Shown: positions 1 through 9,059, numbered from the stretch's first letter. The stretch: DNA of 35,702 bases from Candidatus Methylomirabilota bacterium (GCA_035315345.1 DATFYA010000169.1:1-35702); one strand, 5' to 3'. Notes: generated by a model from the letters alone, not told the origin. A program made the numbers and translations.

Positions 1-1
1 C

Positions 2-310
2 GGGGCGGCCGTCTACGCTGCGGGCCACACCTCACTCAACGGAGGAGCGCCATGGCCCATGGCACACCGACATCACCGACCACTGCCGCCAGGCGTCCAT
101 GAGCGAGATGGCCGGCACGGTACAGGGCCGGGCGACGTCGAGCGCTTCTCGGTGCCCGGCAGTCTCGCGCTCTCCGCGGTGCTGGCTCCCCACTATTTCC
201 ACGAGCACGCGGTGCACGAGGAGTTCTTCAAGGCGCCCATGCGCACCAGGGGCACCGAGCTGGCGGACGCCTGCGCGGCCATCATCGGCCAGCTCGCCGC
301 GGTGACCTGA
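2..310 (+). pseudogene. 3' part of an unidentified gene with apparent compensating frameshifts
   Basis: The 5' end lies outside the window. The frame starting at base 2 is open to the TGA at 308-310. Its first ~19 codons and everything after about base 126 look like protein with GC-rich third positions. Between about 60 and 125 that frame becomes poor in GC at third positions and rich in His/Arg/Pro, while the frame beginning at base 60 reads naturally (WHTDITDHCRQASMSEMAG). This suggests a +1 change near base 55 and a compensating one near base 125, from mutation or assembly error near a contig edge. An ATG at 52 has a good GGAGGAG upstream, but its frame stops at 100. I do not recognise the family. 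The C-terminal part contains PHYFHEHAVHEEFF and ends in a helix-like stretch. Confidence 0.4.
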
Positions 311-360
311 GCGGGAGTCGCGCGAGCCGTGCTAGCCTCCCAACGGACCTCATATCCGAC

Positions 361-366
361 AGGAGG
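361..366 (+). promoter_or_regulatory. Shine-Dalgarno AGGAGG of the crotonase gene
   Basis: A perfect AGGAGG lies 9 nt before the ATG at 376 and fixes the start. About 25 nt further up, TGCTAGCCT (330-338) resembles an extended -10 (TGnTAnnnT), so this gene probably has its own promoter and a normal leader. Confidence 0.6.
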
Positions 367-375
367 CGGCTCGCC

Positions 376-1173
376 ATGGACTATCGGGACTACCAGCACC
401 TGCTCTTCGAGCGCCGGCCCAACGGGGTCGTGCTGATCACGATCAACCGGCCGGAGGTGCTGAACGCCACCAACGACCGGCTGCACTGGGAGCTGACCCA
501 GGTCTGGCCGACCCTCGACGCCGACGACAGCGCGCGCGTCGCGGTGGTCACCGGCGCGGGCCGGGCCTTCTCGGCGGGCGGCGATCTCGACATGGTCGAG
601 GCCAACAGCCGGGATCCGAAGCGCCTCGCCCGGACCGTGCGCGAGGCCTCCGACATCGTCTACAACATGATCAACCTCGACAAGCCGGTGATCTCGGCGA
701 TCAACGGCGTGGCGGTGGGCGCGGGCCTCGTGGTGGCGCTGATGTCGGACATCAGCATCATCTCGGAGACCGCGCGCTTCACCGACGGCCACACCAAGCT
801 GGGGGTGGTGGCGGGCGACCACGCGGCCATCGTGTGGCCCCTGCTCTGCGGCATGGCCAAGGCCAAGTACTACCTGCTCACCTCCGACTTCATCGACGGC
901 CGCGAGGCCGAGCGCATCGGCCTGGTCAGTCTGTGCGTGCCGCCCGCCGACCTGATGCCGAAGGCCTTCGAGGTGGCCGACAAGCTCGCCAACGGCGCCC
1001 AGCAGGCGATCCGCTGGACCAAGCGCTCGCTGAACAACTGGCTGCGCATGGCCGGGCCGATCTTCGATCAGTCCATCGCGCTGGAGATGCTGACGTTCAT
1101 GGACGAGGACGTGCGCGAGGGCGCGGCGGCGATCCGCCAGAAGCGGCCGCCGAAGTTTCCGTCGGCACGCTGA
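376..1173 (+). CDS. enoyl-CoA hydratase/isomerase (crotonase) family protein, atypical active site
   Basis: This 265-aa protein has the full length of a crotonase-fold enzyme acting on acyl-CoA thioesters. The family marks are INRPEVLNA (23-31), the first oxyanion-hole segment AFSAGGDLD (64-72) and the second, NGVAVGAGL (110-118). By eye alignment to classical enoyl-CoA hydratases, the two catalytic glutamates are absent: the first falls on His139 (DGHTKLG) and the second on Tyr165 (AKYYLLTS). The fold and CoA binding are therefore clear, but simple hydration of enoyl-CoA is not assured. Isomerase, decarboxylase, hydrolase or aromatic-ring chemistry are all possible. It stands alone, convergent with the binding-protein gene at 1220. 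It is a distant paralogue of the crotonase at 5662-6456, which keeps the second glutamate. Confidence 0.9.
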   Translation: MDYRDYQHLLFERRPNGVVLITINRPEVLNATNDRLHWELTQVWPTLDADDSARVAVVTGAGRAFSAGGDLDMVEANSRDPKRLARTVREASDIVYNMINLDKPVISAINGVAVGAGLVVALMSDISIISETARFTDGHTKLGVVAGDHAAIVWPLLCGMAKAKYYLLTSDFIDGREAERIGLVSLCVPPADLMPKAFEVADKLANGAQQAIRWTKRSLNNWLRMAGPIFDQSIALEMLTFMDEDVREGAAAIRQKRPPKFPSAR

Positions 1174-1219
1174 GCCGGGAGCGCTTCAGCGGGCGGTGGC
1201 TTGCTCGGCGATCAGCCGG

Positions 1220-2197
1220 TCACTCGACGATGTGCGCGGCCCGGACGAGCAGCGACTGGGGGATCGTCAGGCCGAGCGCGCGGGCGACTTTGAGGTTGAT
1301 CATCAGCTCCAGCGTGGCCGGCTGCTCGATCGGCAAATCGCCCGGCTTCGCCCCCTTGAGAATGCGATCCACGTAGCCCGCCGCCCGGCGGAAGTTGTGG
1401 GCGACGGAGGGTCCGTACGCCATCAGGCCGCCGGATTCGCCGAACTCCAGCTCCGCGTACATTGCGGGCAGCCGGTGCCGGGCCGCCACCGCGACGATGC
1501 GGTCGCGCTGGCTCCAGAAGTAGGCGTCGGCCAGCATCAGCATCGCATCCACGCGCCTCCGGGACCCGGCGCCGAGCCCGCGCTCGATCTCCTGGACGTC
1601 GCGGGCCTGGATGCTCTCGAGCTGCACGCCGAGGGCCTGCGCCGGGGCCTCGAGACTCGCCAGCTTGTGCGGGTTTGCGTCGTTGCGCGGGTTCCAGACC
1701 ACCGCGACGCGCGCGAGTGACGGCAGTGCCTCGCGCAGCAGCTCGAGCCGTTTGCTGTCGAGCTCGGAGCCGGTGGAGATCAGGAAGCCGGTGATGTTGC
1801 CACCCGGGCGCGCCAGGCTCGTCACCAGGCCCTGCTGGACCAGATCGATCGCGGCAGCGCCGATGACGATCGGGATCGTGGCCGTGGCGCGCTTGGCCGC
1901 GACGATCGCGGGGCCGCCGTCGGTCACGATCACATCCACGGGAACGGTCGCAAGCTGGGCGGCCAGCGCGGGTAGCCGGTCCATCTTGCCCTCGGCCGCC
2001 CGTACTTCGAGGCTCAGATCGCGATGGCCGAGCGCCTGCATCTCGTTCCGGAACGCCTCCACGTTCCGCGTATGCAGCACACTGCTGGTGAGCCAGCCGA
2101 TGCGAGGCGGCTTCGCGGGCCCCTGGCCCAGCGCTCGCGCGGGCCGGAAGGCCAGGGCCGCACCGAGGCCTTTGACAAAGGCGCGACGCCCGATCAC
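1220..2197 (-). CDS. ABC transporter substrate-binding protein, PF04392 type
   Basis: This 325-aa protein has a twin-arginine-like N-terminus (GRRAFVKGLGAALAF) and a likely cleavage site near ALG-QG, so it is an exported periplasmic or lipid-anchored binding protein. The mature part follows the ABC_sub_bind pattern: IGWLTSS at the first strand, VDVIVTDGGPAIVAAKRAT, TIPIVIGA, GLVTSLARPGGNITG, and near the end FRRAAGYVDRILKGAKPGDLPIEQP. These proteins are numerous in soil bacteria and their ligands are mostly unknown. The GTG at 2197 is used because an in-frame TGA lies just upstream. No permease or ATPase gene lies nearby, so it is an orphan binding protein at the 3' end of a long minus-strand gene run, 30 nt after the DinB gene. 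Confidence 0.9.
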   Translation of the reverse strand: MIGRRAFVKGLGAALAFRPARALGQGPAKPPRIGWLTSSVLHTRNVEAFRNEMQALGHRDLSLEVRAAEGKMDRLPALAAQLATVPVDVIVTDGGPAIVAAKRATATIPIVIGAAAIDLVQQGLVTSLARPGGNITGFLISTGSELDSKRLELLREALPSLARVAVVWNPRNDANPHKLASLEAPAQALGVQLESIQARDVQEIERGLGAGSRRRVDAMLMLADAYFWSQRDRIVAVAARHRLPAMYAELEFGESGGLMAYGPSVAHNFRRAAGYVDRILKGAKPGDLPIEQPATLELMINLKVARALGLTIPQSLLVRAAHIVE

Positions 2198-2227
2198 CCG
2201 CGCCCGCCCCGTGTCATCGCGGATTCT

Positions 2228-2701
2228 CTACGCGCGAGCGCGGACCGCGGCGGTCATCTGGGCGGCGTGCTCCTCGGCGTGCTCGCCCACCCGCCGCGCG
2301 AGAAACTCGATGGACATGACGCCGTACTGCGGATGGCGCCCCTCGCGGGCCCACTCGGCGTCGGGCACCGCCTCGAGCAGGCGCGCCAGCTGCTCGTGCT
2401 CGCCCACGATGGTGTCGAGGAGATATTCCACGCTCTCGCCGCGCGCCAGGCTGGCCGGGCGGTAGGCTTCCTCGTCGAAGTCGGCGAAGAGCGGCCCGTC
2501 CTCGTAGAAGAGCCGCCGGAGGCGCAGGCCGTAGACGTGGACGATCACGTCGCGCACGTGAGTCAGGGTCTCGAGCGCGGACCACTCCCCCGGCTTCGGC
2601 GCGACGGCGAACCGGCCGCGCGGCGCCGCCTCCACCGCGTGGCGCACCACCAGCGCGGACGACCGGATGCGCTCGATCAGCCGGCGATGCTCGGGCGTCA
2701 T
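2228..2701 (-). CDS. DinB-family (DinB_2) putative metal-dependent protein
   Basis: This 157-aa protein is predicted to be a four-helix bundle of the DinB/YfiT type. Three histidines sit where the family binds a divalent metal: His48 in ETLTHVRD, and His141 and His145 in VGEHAEEHAAQ near the C-terminus. The GEWSALETLTHVRD segment is typical of DinB_2 members. Proposed roles for the family include thiol-dependent transferases and stress proteins; none can be assigned here. The ATG at 2701 is the first plausible start. It sits in the minus-strand run, 49 nt after the methyltransferase gene and 30 nt before the binding-protein gene. Confidence 0.85.
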   Translation of the reverse strand: MTPEHRRLIERIRSSALVVRHAVEAAPRGRFAVAPKPGEWSALETLTHVRDVIVHVYGLRLRRLFYEDGPLFADFDEEAYRPASLARGESVEYLLDTIVGEHEQLARLLEAVPDAEWAREGRHPQYGVMSIEFLARRVGEHAEEHAAQMTAAVRARA

Positions 2702-2750
2702 GGGCGCCGATTCTGGCCCGCCGCCGCCCGGCCGTCAAGCACGTGACCCG

Positions 2751-3488
2751 TCAGGGCCGGCGCGCGCGCACCAGCAGGAAGATGGGCCGCCGGCGCTCGT
2801 CGGCCCAGTCGGGATGCTCGCGCAGCCACCGCTCGCTCGGCACCGGCTCGACCACGCGCTCGACGACCAGGCCCGCGTCGACGAGACCGTTGAGCAGCGT
2901 GGCCAGCGTGCGATGCACCTTGCGCACGCCGGCCACGAACCACGTCTCCTCGCGGGCGCCCTCCTCGGCGTAGCGGTCGAGACTCCAGCCGGTGCGCCGG
3001 CCCGACGTGTCCACCACCCAGCCCTCGCCGGGCAGGCGCGCGGTGTAGATGGGATGCTCGACGGAGTAGACGAGCACGCCGCCGGGAGCTAGCCACGAGG
3101 CGATCCGCGACATCAGCCCGGCGTAGTCCTCGACGTAGTGCAGAGCGAGCGAGCTGACGACCAGATCGAACCGCGCGGGCTCGAAGTCGAGACGCTCGAT
3201 GGCCTCCCGGCGGTAGATCACGCGCGGATGCGCCCAATCGGTCCGCGCCCGCTCCAGCATGCGCTCGGAGAGGTCGACGCCGACGACACTCGCGCCGCTC
3301 GTAGCGAGGTGATGCGCGAGCTGCCCGACCCCGCAGCCCAGGTCGAGCACGCGCCGTCCGGTCACCGGCGGCAAGAGGCCGACCAGGTCGTCGTGCTCCA
3401 TGGCCTGCCGCCAGCCGGCCCCGAAGCGCTCGAGCGAGGAGTAGCCGGCGAAGAAGCGGTCGTCGTCGTAGATGTTCTGCGGGTCCAT
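2751..3488 (-). CDS. class I SAM-dependent methyltransferase
   Basis: This 245-aa cytoplasmic enzyme has the Rossmann methyltransferase core. Motif I is VLDLGCGVGQ (47-56), Asp72 in VVGVDLSERM is the expected ribose-binding acid at the end of strand 2, and FDLVVSSLALHYVED is motif IV. SWLAPGGVLVYSVEHP is the post-motif strand and helix. The length and the YSVEHP segment fit the family related to biotin-synthesis BioC and small-molecule methyltransferases; the substrate is unknown. The open frame extends upstream of 3488, but that part overlaps the neighbouring gene and is arginine-rich shadow sequence. MDPQNIYDDDRFF is the natural N-terminus. The gap from the upstream gene is 17 nt, so the two are probably co-transcribed. 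Confidence 0.9.
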   Translation of the reverse strand: MDPQNIYDDDRFFAGYSSLERFGAGWRQAMEHDDLVGLLPPVTGRRVLDLGCGVGQLAHHLATSGASVVGVDLSERMLERARTDWAHPRVIYRREAIERLDFEPARFDLVVSSLALHYVEDYAGLMSRIASWLAPGGVLVYSVEHPIYTARLPGEGWVVDTSGRRTGWSLDRYAEEGAREETWFVAGVRKVHRTLATLLNGLVDAGLVVERVVEPVPSERWLREHPDWADERRRPIFLLVRARRP

Positions 3489-3505
3489 CGCGTGATGCCG
3501 GCGCG

Positions 3506-4039
3506 TCACCGCCGGGCGCGGCCCGGGCGGTAGCGCGCGTCGAGCCGCCAGCGGGAGCGCACGCGCACCAGCCGGGCGATCGCGATGGGATGGGCGAGGC
3601 CGCACGTGTCCGATCGACGTGGCCGGTTGCCGTGCCTCCGTGCGGGATCGCCGGGCTCGAGGGCGAGGATGCCGGACTCCTCGATGCGCCGGTACTCGAC
3701 CGACATCTCGTCGGCGGCGGGCGGATCGAAGAGTGCCGGCTGCGGATCGACGGGGCGCTCGGTGAACGCGAGCGTCAGATAGCTCGCCCGGCCGCTCACC
3801 GGCAATGCCATGCATGTCGGCCGCTCCACCTCGATCTCGTTGCCGACGCAGTCGAGCGCGAGACCCGGGCTCACCACGATCTCCCCCAGGCTCACCGAGA
3901 CCCCGAGCCCGCCGGCGATGCCCCAGCCGTGCAGCCAGCGGTTGAGCCTCCGGAGCCGGTCGATCACGTAGCGCTGTTCGGTCTCGAAATCCTCGGCGCC
4001 CAGGAGCTGGCCGGCGAAGTACCGGACTCGCTTGATCAT
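3506..4039 (-). CDS. conserved hypothetical protein with RVRYFAGQLLGAEDF N-terminus
   Basis: This 177-aa protein of unknown function begins MIKRVRYFAGQLLGAEDFE, followed by YVIDRLRRLNRWLHGWGIAGGL and VVSPGLALDCVGNEIEV. I have seen this pattern in uncharacterised bacterial proteins, some encoded near contractile-injection or phage-baseplate-like genes. No such genes lie here, so that link is weak. The middle is predicted beta-rich; the C-terminal ~40 residues are Arg-rich. There is no signal peptide or membrane segment. The ATG at 4039 is preceded by GAGGGGG at good spacing, so longer in-frame starts are rejected. It lies between the macrodomain gene (22 nt) and the methyltransferase (17 nt). 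Confidence 0.7.
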   Translation of the reverse strand: MIKRVRYFAGQLLGAEDFETEQRYVIDRLRRLNRWLHGWGIAGGLGVSVSLGEIVVSPGLALDCVGNEIEVERPTCMALPVSGRASYLTLAFTERPVDPQPALFDPPAADEMSVEYRRIEESGILALEPGDPARRHGNRPRRSDTCGLAHPIAIARLVRVRSRWRLDARYRPGRARR

Positions 4040-4061
4040 CGCGCGATCCCCCTCGGCCGGC

Positions 4062-4592
4062 TCACCCGGCAACCCCTTCGTCGCGGTAGGCCTGCAGCGC
4101 GTCGGCGCCGAAGCAGGCGAAGACAACCTGGCGGAGAAGGTGATGACGCGCGTCGCGGACGGTGCGCACCGCGATCCCGGTGGCCGGCCGCAACGGATAG
4201 CCGTAGATCCCGGTGCTGATCGCGGGGAACGCGACGCTGCTCAGCCCGTGCTCCTCGGCGAGTCGCAGCGACGCGCGGTAGGCCGACGCCAGCAATTCCG
4301 CCTCGCCCGCGCCGCCGCCCTGCCAGACCGGGCCGACGGCGTGGATCACGTGGCGGACCGGCAGCCGGAAGCCCGGCGTGATGCGGGCCTCGCCGGTCGG
4401 GCAGCCGCCCAGGGCGGTGCAGGCCACCGCCAACTCGGGGCCGGCCTTGGCATGGATGGCCCCGCACACGCCGCCGCCGGGCGCGAGCCGCTCGTTGGCC
4501 GCGTTGAGGATGGCGTCCACCGGCAGCGTCGTGATGTCCACCAGTCGCGCGCTCACGTCCACGGCGGGCGCCACGCCGGGCACTTGGCTCAC
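4062..4592 (-). CDS. macrodomain protein, probable O-acetyl-ADP-ribose deacetylase type
   Basis: A compact 176-aa macrodomain that binds ADP-ribose derivatives. Visible motifs: VDIT (18-21) with Asp19 for adenine, LNAAN (29-33), GGGVCGAIH (39-47), and the phosphate loop [10 protein letters not shown] (124-133). The size matches stand-alone YmdB/MacroD-like enzymes that remove ADP-ribose or deacetylate O-acetyl-ADP-ribose. The frame is open far upstream, but that part is a shadow of the glycosyltransferase gene. The likely start is the GTG at 4592, whose GTGA overlaps the TGA of the upstream gene, implying translational coupling. Being coupled to a glycosyltransferase and downstream of beta-oxidation genes is unusual and gives no clear clue to its substrate. 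Confidence 0.88.
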   Translation of the reverse strand: MSQVPGVAPAVDVSARLVDITTLPVDAILNAANERLAPGGGVCGAIHAKAGPELAVACTALGGCPTGEARITPGFRLPVRHVIHAVGPVWQGGGAGEAELLASAYRASLRLAEEHGLSSVAFPAISTGIYGYPLRPATGIAVRTVRDARHHLLRQVVFACFGADALQAYRDEGVAG

Positions 4593-5641
4593 TTGCCACC
4601 GCGCCGGGGCGCCAAGATCCGTGCGCGCGTCGCGGCAATCAATCCGCGGAAGTCGCCTGCCAGCAGCATGGCCCAGAAGTAAGGGTGCCAGCCTAGTGCT
4701 GCCCTCGCGACCGCACGGAGCGAGGCCGGCGCCCGTCCCCGGCTCTCCCAGGACCCCCAGTGGCCGCGCAGCGCGTCCCAGCCGGCGCTCGCAATGTACG
4801 CCTCGGCGTCGGCGCGGCCACGGAGTTGCGCATCGAGGCAGCGGGAAAGCACCCACGGGGGGTACCGCAGCCTATAGCGCCAGCGGCGCCAGCCCCGCAG
4901 GTAGGTCGTCCAGAAGAGATACACGTTGCGGATCATCAAGTACTCGCGCAGGACCCCGGTTGGACCCCCGAGCGCGAGACCGTGCTTGTGGTAAACGGAG
5001 GCATCCCGCACGAGGCGCGTGGCGAAGCCGGCCGCCATCGCGCGAACGCAGAAGTCCATGTCCTCGACATAGGCGAAGTAGCGCTCGTCCAGCAGCCCCA
5101 CCCGTTCCACGACTCGCCGCTTGATCAAGAGCGCCGTGCCCCAGAGAGCCAGGCGTCCCTCGTGTCTGTGCGCCGCCGGCTGGTCGAGGGCGGTGAACTT
5201 CTGCAGACGCCCTCCCGGGAGATCCACGAGGGTCCCCGCGTACTGGACCGCGTGCGGCGGGTCGTAGTCATAGAGTACGGGGCTCAGCAGGCCGATTCGA
5301 TCGTCGCTCTCGCCAGCGCTGACCAGCGCGTCGAGACAATGGGGATCGACGACAGTATCGTTGTTCAGCAGCCAGACGTAGGCAGCGCCTCGCTCCAGCG
5401 CGTAGCGAATCCCCGCGTTGGACCCGGCCGCGAAGCCCAGGTTTTCCGGATTCCGGAGGACGGCGGTCGCGAGGGCGCTGGCCTCGATCCTACCCGCTTC
5501 CGGCGCGGCGGAGCCATTGTCCACCACCAGCGTCGCGACGTTCGGATAGCGGAGCCGCTTCAGCGACTGCAGGCACTCGAGCGTGGCCGCCACCCCGTTC
5601 CAGTTGAGGACGACCACCCAGACCGCCGGCGGCCCGGGCAC
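4589..5641 (-). CDS. family 2 glycosyltransferase (rhamnosyltransferase-like)
   Basis: This 350-aa cytoplasmic GT-A enzyme transfers a sugar from a nucleotide donor. Motifs in order: VVVLNWNG near the N-terminus, Asp41 in VVDNGS, the DxD-like NND (93-95) in [20 protein letters not shown], and the acceptor-site [13 protein letters not shown] with Glu193/Asp194. The C-terminal ~100 residues ([19 protein letters not shown]) form an amphipathic, Arg/Trp-rich region as in membrane-associated rhamnosyltransferases. The GTG at 5641 is preferred: it starts the fold, has GAGAGG upstream, and lies just after the TAG of the crotonase gene. Its base composition looks somewhat less GC-rich than its neighbours, hinting at separate ancestry. 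No other cell-wall glycan gene adjoins it. Confidence 0.9.
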   Translation of the reverse strand: MPGPPAVWVVVLNWNGVAATLECLQSLKRLRYPNVATLVVDNGSAAPEAGRIEASALATAVLRNPENLGFAAGSNAGIRYALERGAAYVWLLNNDTVVDPHCLDALVSAGESDDRIGLLSPVLYDYDPPHAVQYAGTLVDLPGGRLQKFTALDQPAAHRHEGRLALWGTALLIKRRVVERVGLLDERYFAYVEDMDFCVRAMAAGFATRLVRDASVYHKHGLALGGPTGVLREYLMIRNVYLFWTTYLRGWRRWRYRLRYPPWVLSRCLDAQLRGRADAEAYIASAGWDALRGHWGSWESRGRAPASLRAVARAALGWHPYFWAMLLAGDFRGLIAATRARILAPRRGGK

Positions 5642-5661
5642 GCCGCGGGCCTCTCGCGCCC

Positions 5662-6456
5662 CTAGCGACCCCGGAACTTCGGCGCGCGCTTGTCCTTGAA
5701 GGCCTGCACGCCTTCCTTGTGGTCCTCGGTCTCGCGCACCACCGCCATGTGCGAGGAGACCAGGTCCAGGTGCGTGCGCAGGTCCAGGCGCATGGACTGG
5801 TAGACCAGCCTCTTTATCATGCGAACCGGAATCTGCGGACCGTCGGCCACGCGCCGGGCAAACGCATACGTCTCCTCGGCCAGCTTGTCGTGCGGCACCA
5901 CCCGGTTCACGATGCCCAGCTCGAGCGCCCGCGGCGCCTCGATGAAGTCGGCGGTCCACAGCAGCTCGAGCGCACGGGCGGTGCCGATCAGCCGCGGCAG
6001 GAAGTAGGTGTCACCGTCGCCCGGCACCAGGCCGACCCGCACGTAGCCGGTGGAGAAGCGGGCCTGCTCGGAGGCGATGCGCATGTCGCACATGAGGGAC
6101 ATCCCCATGCCCGCGCCGACCGCCACGCCGTTCACCATGGCGATGACCGGCTTGTCCATCGCCTCCAGCGTCCTCGGCACGTTGTGGATGTGCTCCCACA
6201 GCCCGTTCTTGTTGTCGAGCGGGGTGGGATCGCCCGAGCCCATCCGTCCCACGTCGCCGCCCGAGCAGAACGCCTTGCCCGCGCCGGTGACCACCACCAC
6301 GTTGACGTTGGGATCGCGCTGCGCCTCGTGGAGCGAGGCGGCCCAGCGCTCGATCATGGGGCCGGTGAACGCGTTCATCTTGTCGGGCCGGTTGAGCGTG
6401 ATGGTGGCGATGCGGTCCTTCACCTCGTAGAGCAGCTCGCTGGTCTCGGTGGCCAC
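5662..6456 (-). CDS. enoyl-CoA hydratase/isomerase family protein
   Basis: This 264-aa crotonase has LNRPDKMNAF (21-30), AFCSGGDVG (62-70) and NGVAVGAGMGMS (109-120) forming the CoA and oxyanion site. Glu164 in ALELLWTAD matches the second catalytic glutamate of enoyl-CoA hydratases. The first is replaced by Tyr138 (GYVRVGLVPG), so an isomerase or hydrolase activity is as likely as hydration. The GTG start at 6456 has AGGAGA just upstream, partly within the stop of the acyl-CoA dehydrogenase gene 9 nt away. The adjacency suggests consecutive steps in breakdown of an acyl-CoA: dehydrogenation, then attack on the enoyl-CoA, with an SDR upstream as a candidate for alcohol oxidation. Confidence 0.92.
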   Translation of the reverse strand: MATETSELLYEVKDRIATITLNRPDKMNAFTGPMIERWAASLHEAQRDPNVNVVVVTGAGKAFCSGGDVGRMGSGDPTPLDNKNGLWEHIHNVPRTLEAMDKPVIAMVNGVAVGAGMGMSLMCDMRIASEQARFSTGYVRVGLVPGDGDTYFLPRLIGTARALELLWTADFIEAPRALELGIVNRVVPHDKLAEETYAFARRVADGPQIPVRMIKRLVYQSMRLDLRTHLDLVSSHMAVVRETEDHKEGVQAFKDKRAPKFRGR

Positions 6457-6465
6457 GGCGGTCTC

Positions 6466-7659
<1,194 letters not shown>

Positions 7660-7669
7660 GTCTCCTCCT

Positions 7670-7701
7670 CCCTCTCCCCTGAGGGGCGAGGGCAGGGTGA
7701 G
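7670..7701 (-). repeat. palindromic intergenic repeat, copy 1 (inverted relative to copies 2 and 3)
   Basis: CCCTCTCCCC-TGA-GGGGCGAGGG folds into a 10-bp stem with one mismatch, followed by the tail CAGGGTGAG. Read on the minus strand it starts CTCACCCTGCCC like the copies at 8134-8172 and 22897-22936. It sits between the stop of the DUF4864 gene and the start of the acyl-CoA dehydrogenase gene. It could act as a 3'-end hairpin or REP-like element. Confidence 0.8.
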
Positions 7702-7705
7702 AAAC

Positions 7706-8122
7706 TTAGATGATGCTGGCGTCGGGCCGGGTGGCCACGCCGTTGATCTTCCAGTCGTCCTCCCAGACCATCTCGTAGAGCGCCTCGATGCTCTGCCCGT
7801 TCGCGCCGCGGATCTTCACGGTCACGTAGGCCAGCCCCGGCGACTCGAGCTCGGTCTTGGTCACGGCCGCGAACGTCGACTGCGCGATCTCCGGATACCC
7901 GCGGCGCACCATCGCCTCGAAGTTCCGCCGGTCGAAGCGCTCCTGGATCGTGCCGGACGCGAAGGTGAACGCGGTGTCGAAGTCGTCGCGCCGGAACGCC
8001 TCCAGCTGCTTCACCACCGGGACCGCCGCCGCTTTCGCGTCGGTGCTGGCGGCCTGCGCCCGCGCGCCGGTGGCGCCGAGCAGGAGCAGCAGGAACGCGA
8101 GTACGAATTGCCGACGGATCAT
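7706..8122 (-). CDS. secreted DUF4864-family protein
   Basis: This 138-aa protein has a clear signal peptide: MIRRQ, a run of hydrophobic residues (FVLAFLLLLLG), then cleavage near ARA-QA. The mature domain contains LEAFRRDDFDTAFTFASGTIQERF, NFEAMVRRGYPEIA and YEMVWEDDWKINGV, the pattern I associate with DUF4864, an NTF2-like alpha/beta domain of unknown function. The ATG at 8122 gives a normal signal peptide; a GTG 12 nt upstream is less likely. The gene is bracketed by inverted copies of the palindromic repeat (7670-7701 and 8134-8172). Its role in the fatty-acid-type operon around it is unknown. Confidence 0.8.
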   Translation of the reverse strand: MIRRQFVLAFLLLLLGATGARAQAASTDAKAAAVPVVKQLEAFRRDDFDTAFTFASGTIQERFDRRNFEAMVRRGYPEIAQSTFAAVTKTELESPGLAYVTVKIRGANGQSIEALYEMVWEDDWKINGVATRPDASII

Positions 8123-8133
8123 TGTCTGGACCA

Positions 8134-8172
8134 CCCCTCACCCTGCCCTCTCCCCCGAGGGGAGAGGGGGTG
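8134..8172 (+). repeat. palindromic intergenic repeat, copy 2
   Basis: CCCCTCACCCTGCC is followed by CTCTCCCC-CGAG-GGGAGAG with a near-perfect stem and GGGGTG. It abuts the TAG of the SDR gene (8173) and precedes the DUF4864 gene. It is nearly identical to the copy at 22897-22936 and inverted relative to 7670-7701. Confidence 0.85.
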
Positions 8173-8970
8173 CTAGTGCATGACGGAGCCGCCGTCGACG
8201 TTGAGCGCCTGGCCGGTGATGTTGCGCGCCTCCTCGGAGGCGAGGAACACCGCGGCGTGCCCGATGTCCTCCGGCGTCTGCTCGCGCTTCATCGGGATGA
8301 TGTCCCCCACGCGCTTGTCGAACACCTGCCGCGCGGTCATGCCCTTGAAGGCCGGGTTGGTGTCGGCGATGTACTGCGCGAGCTTCTCCCAGAATGCGGT
8401 CCACAGCACGCCGGGGCAGATCGCATTCACGGTGATGCCGTGGGGCGCCAGCTCCTTGGCCATCACGCGCGTGAAGGTGATGACGCCGCCCTTGGCCACC
8501 GAATAGGGCGGCATGGTGAGCGCGGCCAGCGGCCCCGCGATCGACGCGATGTTGATGATGCGCCCGGCCTTGCGCTCGATGAAGTAGGGCGCGAGCGCCT
8601 TGCACATGAGAAAGACCGACTTGAGGTTGACCGCGTAGGTGCGGTCCCAGTCCTCCTCGGAGTTGTTGGTGAACGGCATCCCGGGCGCGGAGGCCATGCC
8701 CGCGTTGTTCACCAGGATGTCGATCTGGCCCATCTCCTTGCGGATGCGATCCACCGTGGCCTGGACCTCGGCGCCCTTCGTGACATCGCAGCGCATCGAG
8801 ATGGCCCGGCGGCCCATCCCCAGCACCTCCTTCACCACCGCCTGGGCGTTGGCGTCCTGGATGTCGGGGATCGCGACGTCCGCGCCTTCCCGCGCCATGC
8901 CCAGCACGATGCCGCGCCCGATCCCGGCGCCGCCGCCGGTCACCACCGCCACCTTGCCTGCGAGCCTCAT
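8173..8970 (-). CDS. short-chain dehydrogenase/reductase (NAD-dependent type)
   Basis: This 265-aa classical SDR has the glycine-rich TGGGAGIG (11-18), NNAG (88-91), Ser143 in INIASIAG, and Tyr156/Lys160 in YSVAKGG. Asp36 at the end of strand 2 (DVAIPDIQ) favours NAD over NADP. The C-terminal GQALNVDGGSVMH is the usual end of 3-oxoacyl-reductase-like or 3-hydroxyacyl-dehydrogenase-like members. The ATG at 8970 has a perfect AGGAGG 5 nt upstream, so the longer frame to 9003 is rejected. It heads the minus-strand run that continues with acyl-CoA dehydrogenase and crotonase, so oxidation of a hydroxyacyl or alcohol intermediate is plausible. The substrate is not determinable. Confidence 0.93.
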   Translation of the reverse strand: MRLAGKVAVVTGGGAGIGRGIVLGMAREGADVAIPDIQDANAQAVVKEVLGMGRRAISMRCDVTKGAEVQATVDRIRKEMGQIDILVNNAGMASAPGMPFTNNSEEDWDRTYAVNLKSVFLMCKALAPYFIERKAGRIINIASIAGPLAALTMPPYSVAKGGVITFTRVMAKELAPHGITVNAICPGVLWTAFWEKLAQYIADTNPAFKGMTARQVFDKRVGDIIPMKREQTPEDIGHAAVFLASEEARNITGQALNVDGGSVMH

Positions 8971-9059
8971 CTCGACCTCCTCACCTGGAGTTGGCGCCCG
9001 CACATTCTATACCGGTCGAAACGGGTGCGCAGCCCGCCGGCTCGCTCGCACGGATCACA

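Noticed and set aside
4593-4856. N-terminal extension of the macrodomain protein
   Set aside because: It overlaps the glycosyltransferase coding sequence and is Arg-rich; the GTG in the GTGA overlap begins the natural domain.
5642-5959. N-terminal extension of the glycosyltransferase
   Set aside because: It lies inside the crotonase gene in another frame; the fold starts at the GTG at 5641.
7670-8172. A full insertion sequence around the DUF4864 gene
   Set aside because: The flanking copies are inverted but the inner gene is not a transposase, and a third copy stands alone at 22897; a REP-like repeat fits better.
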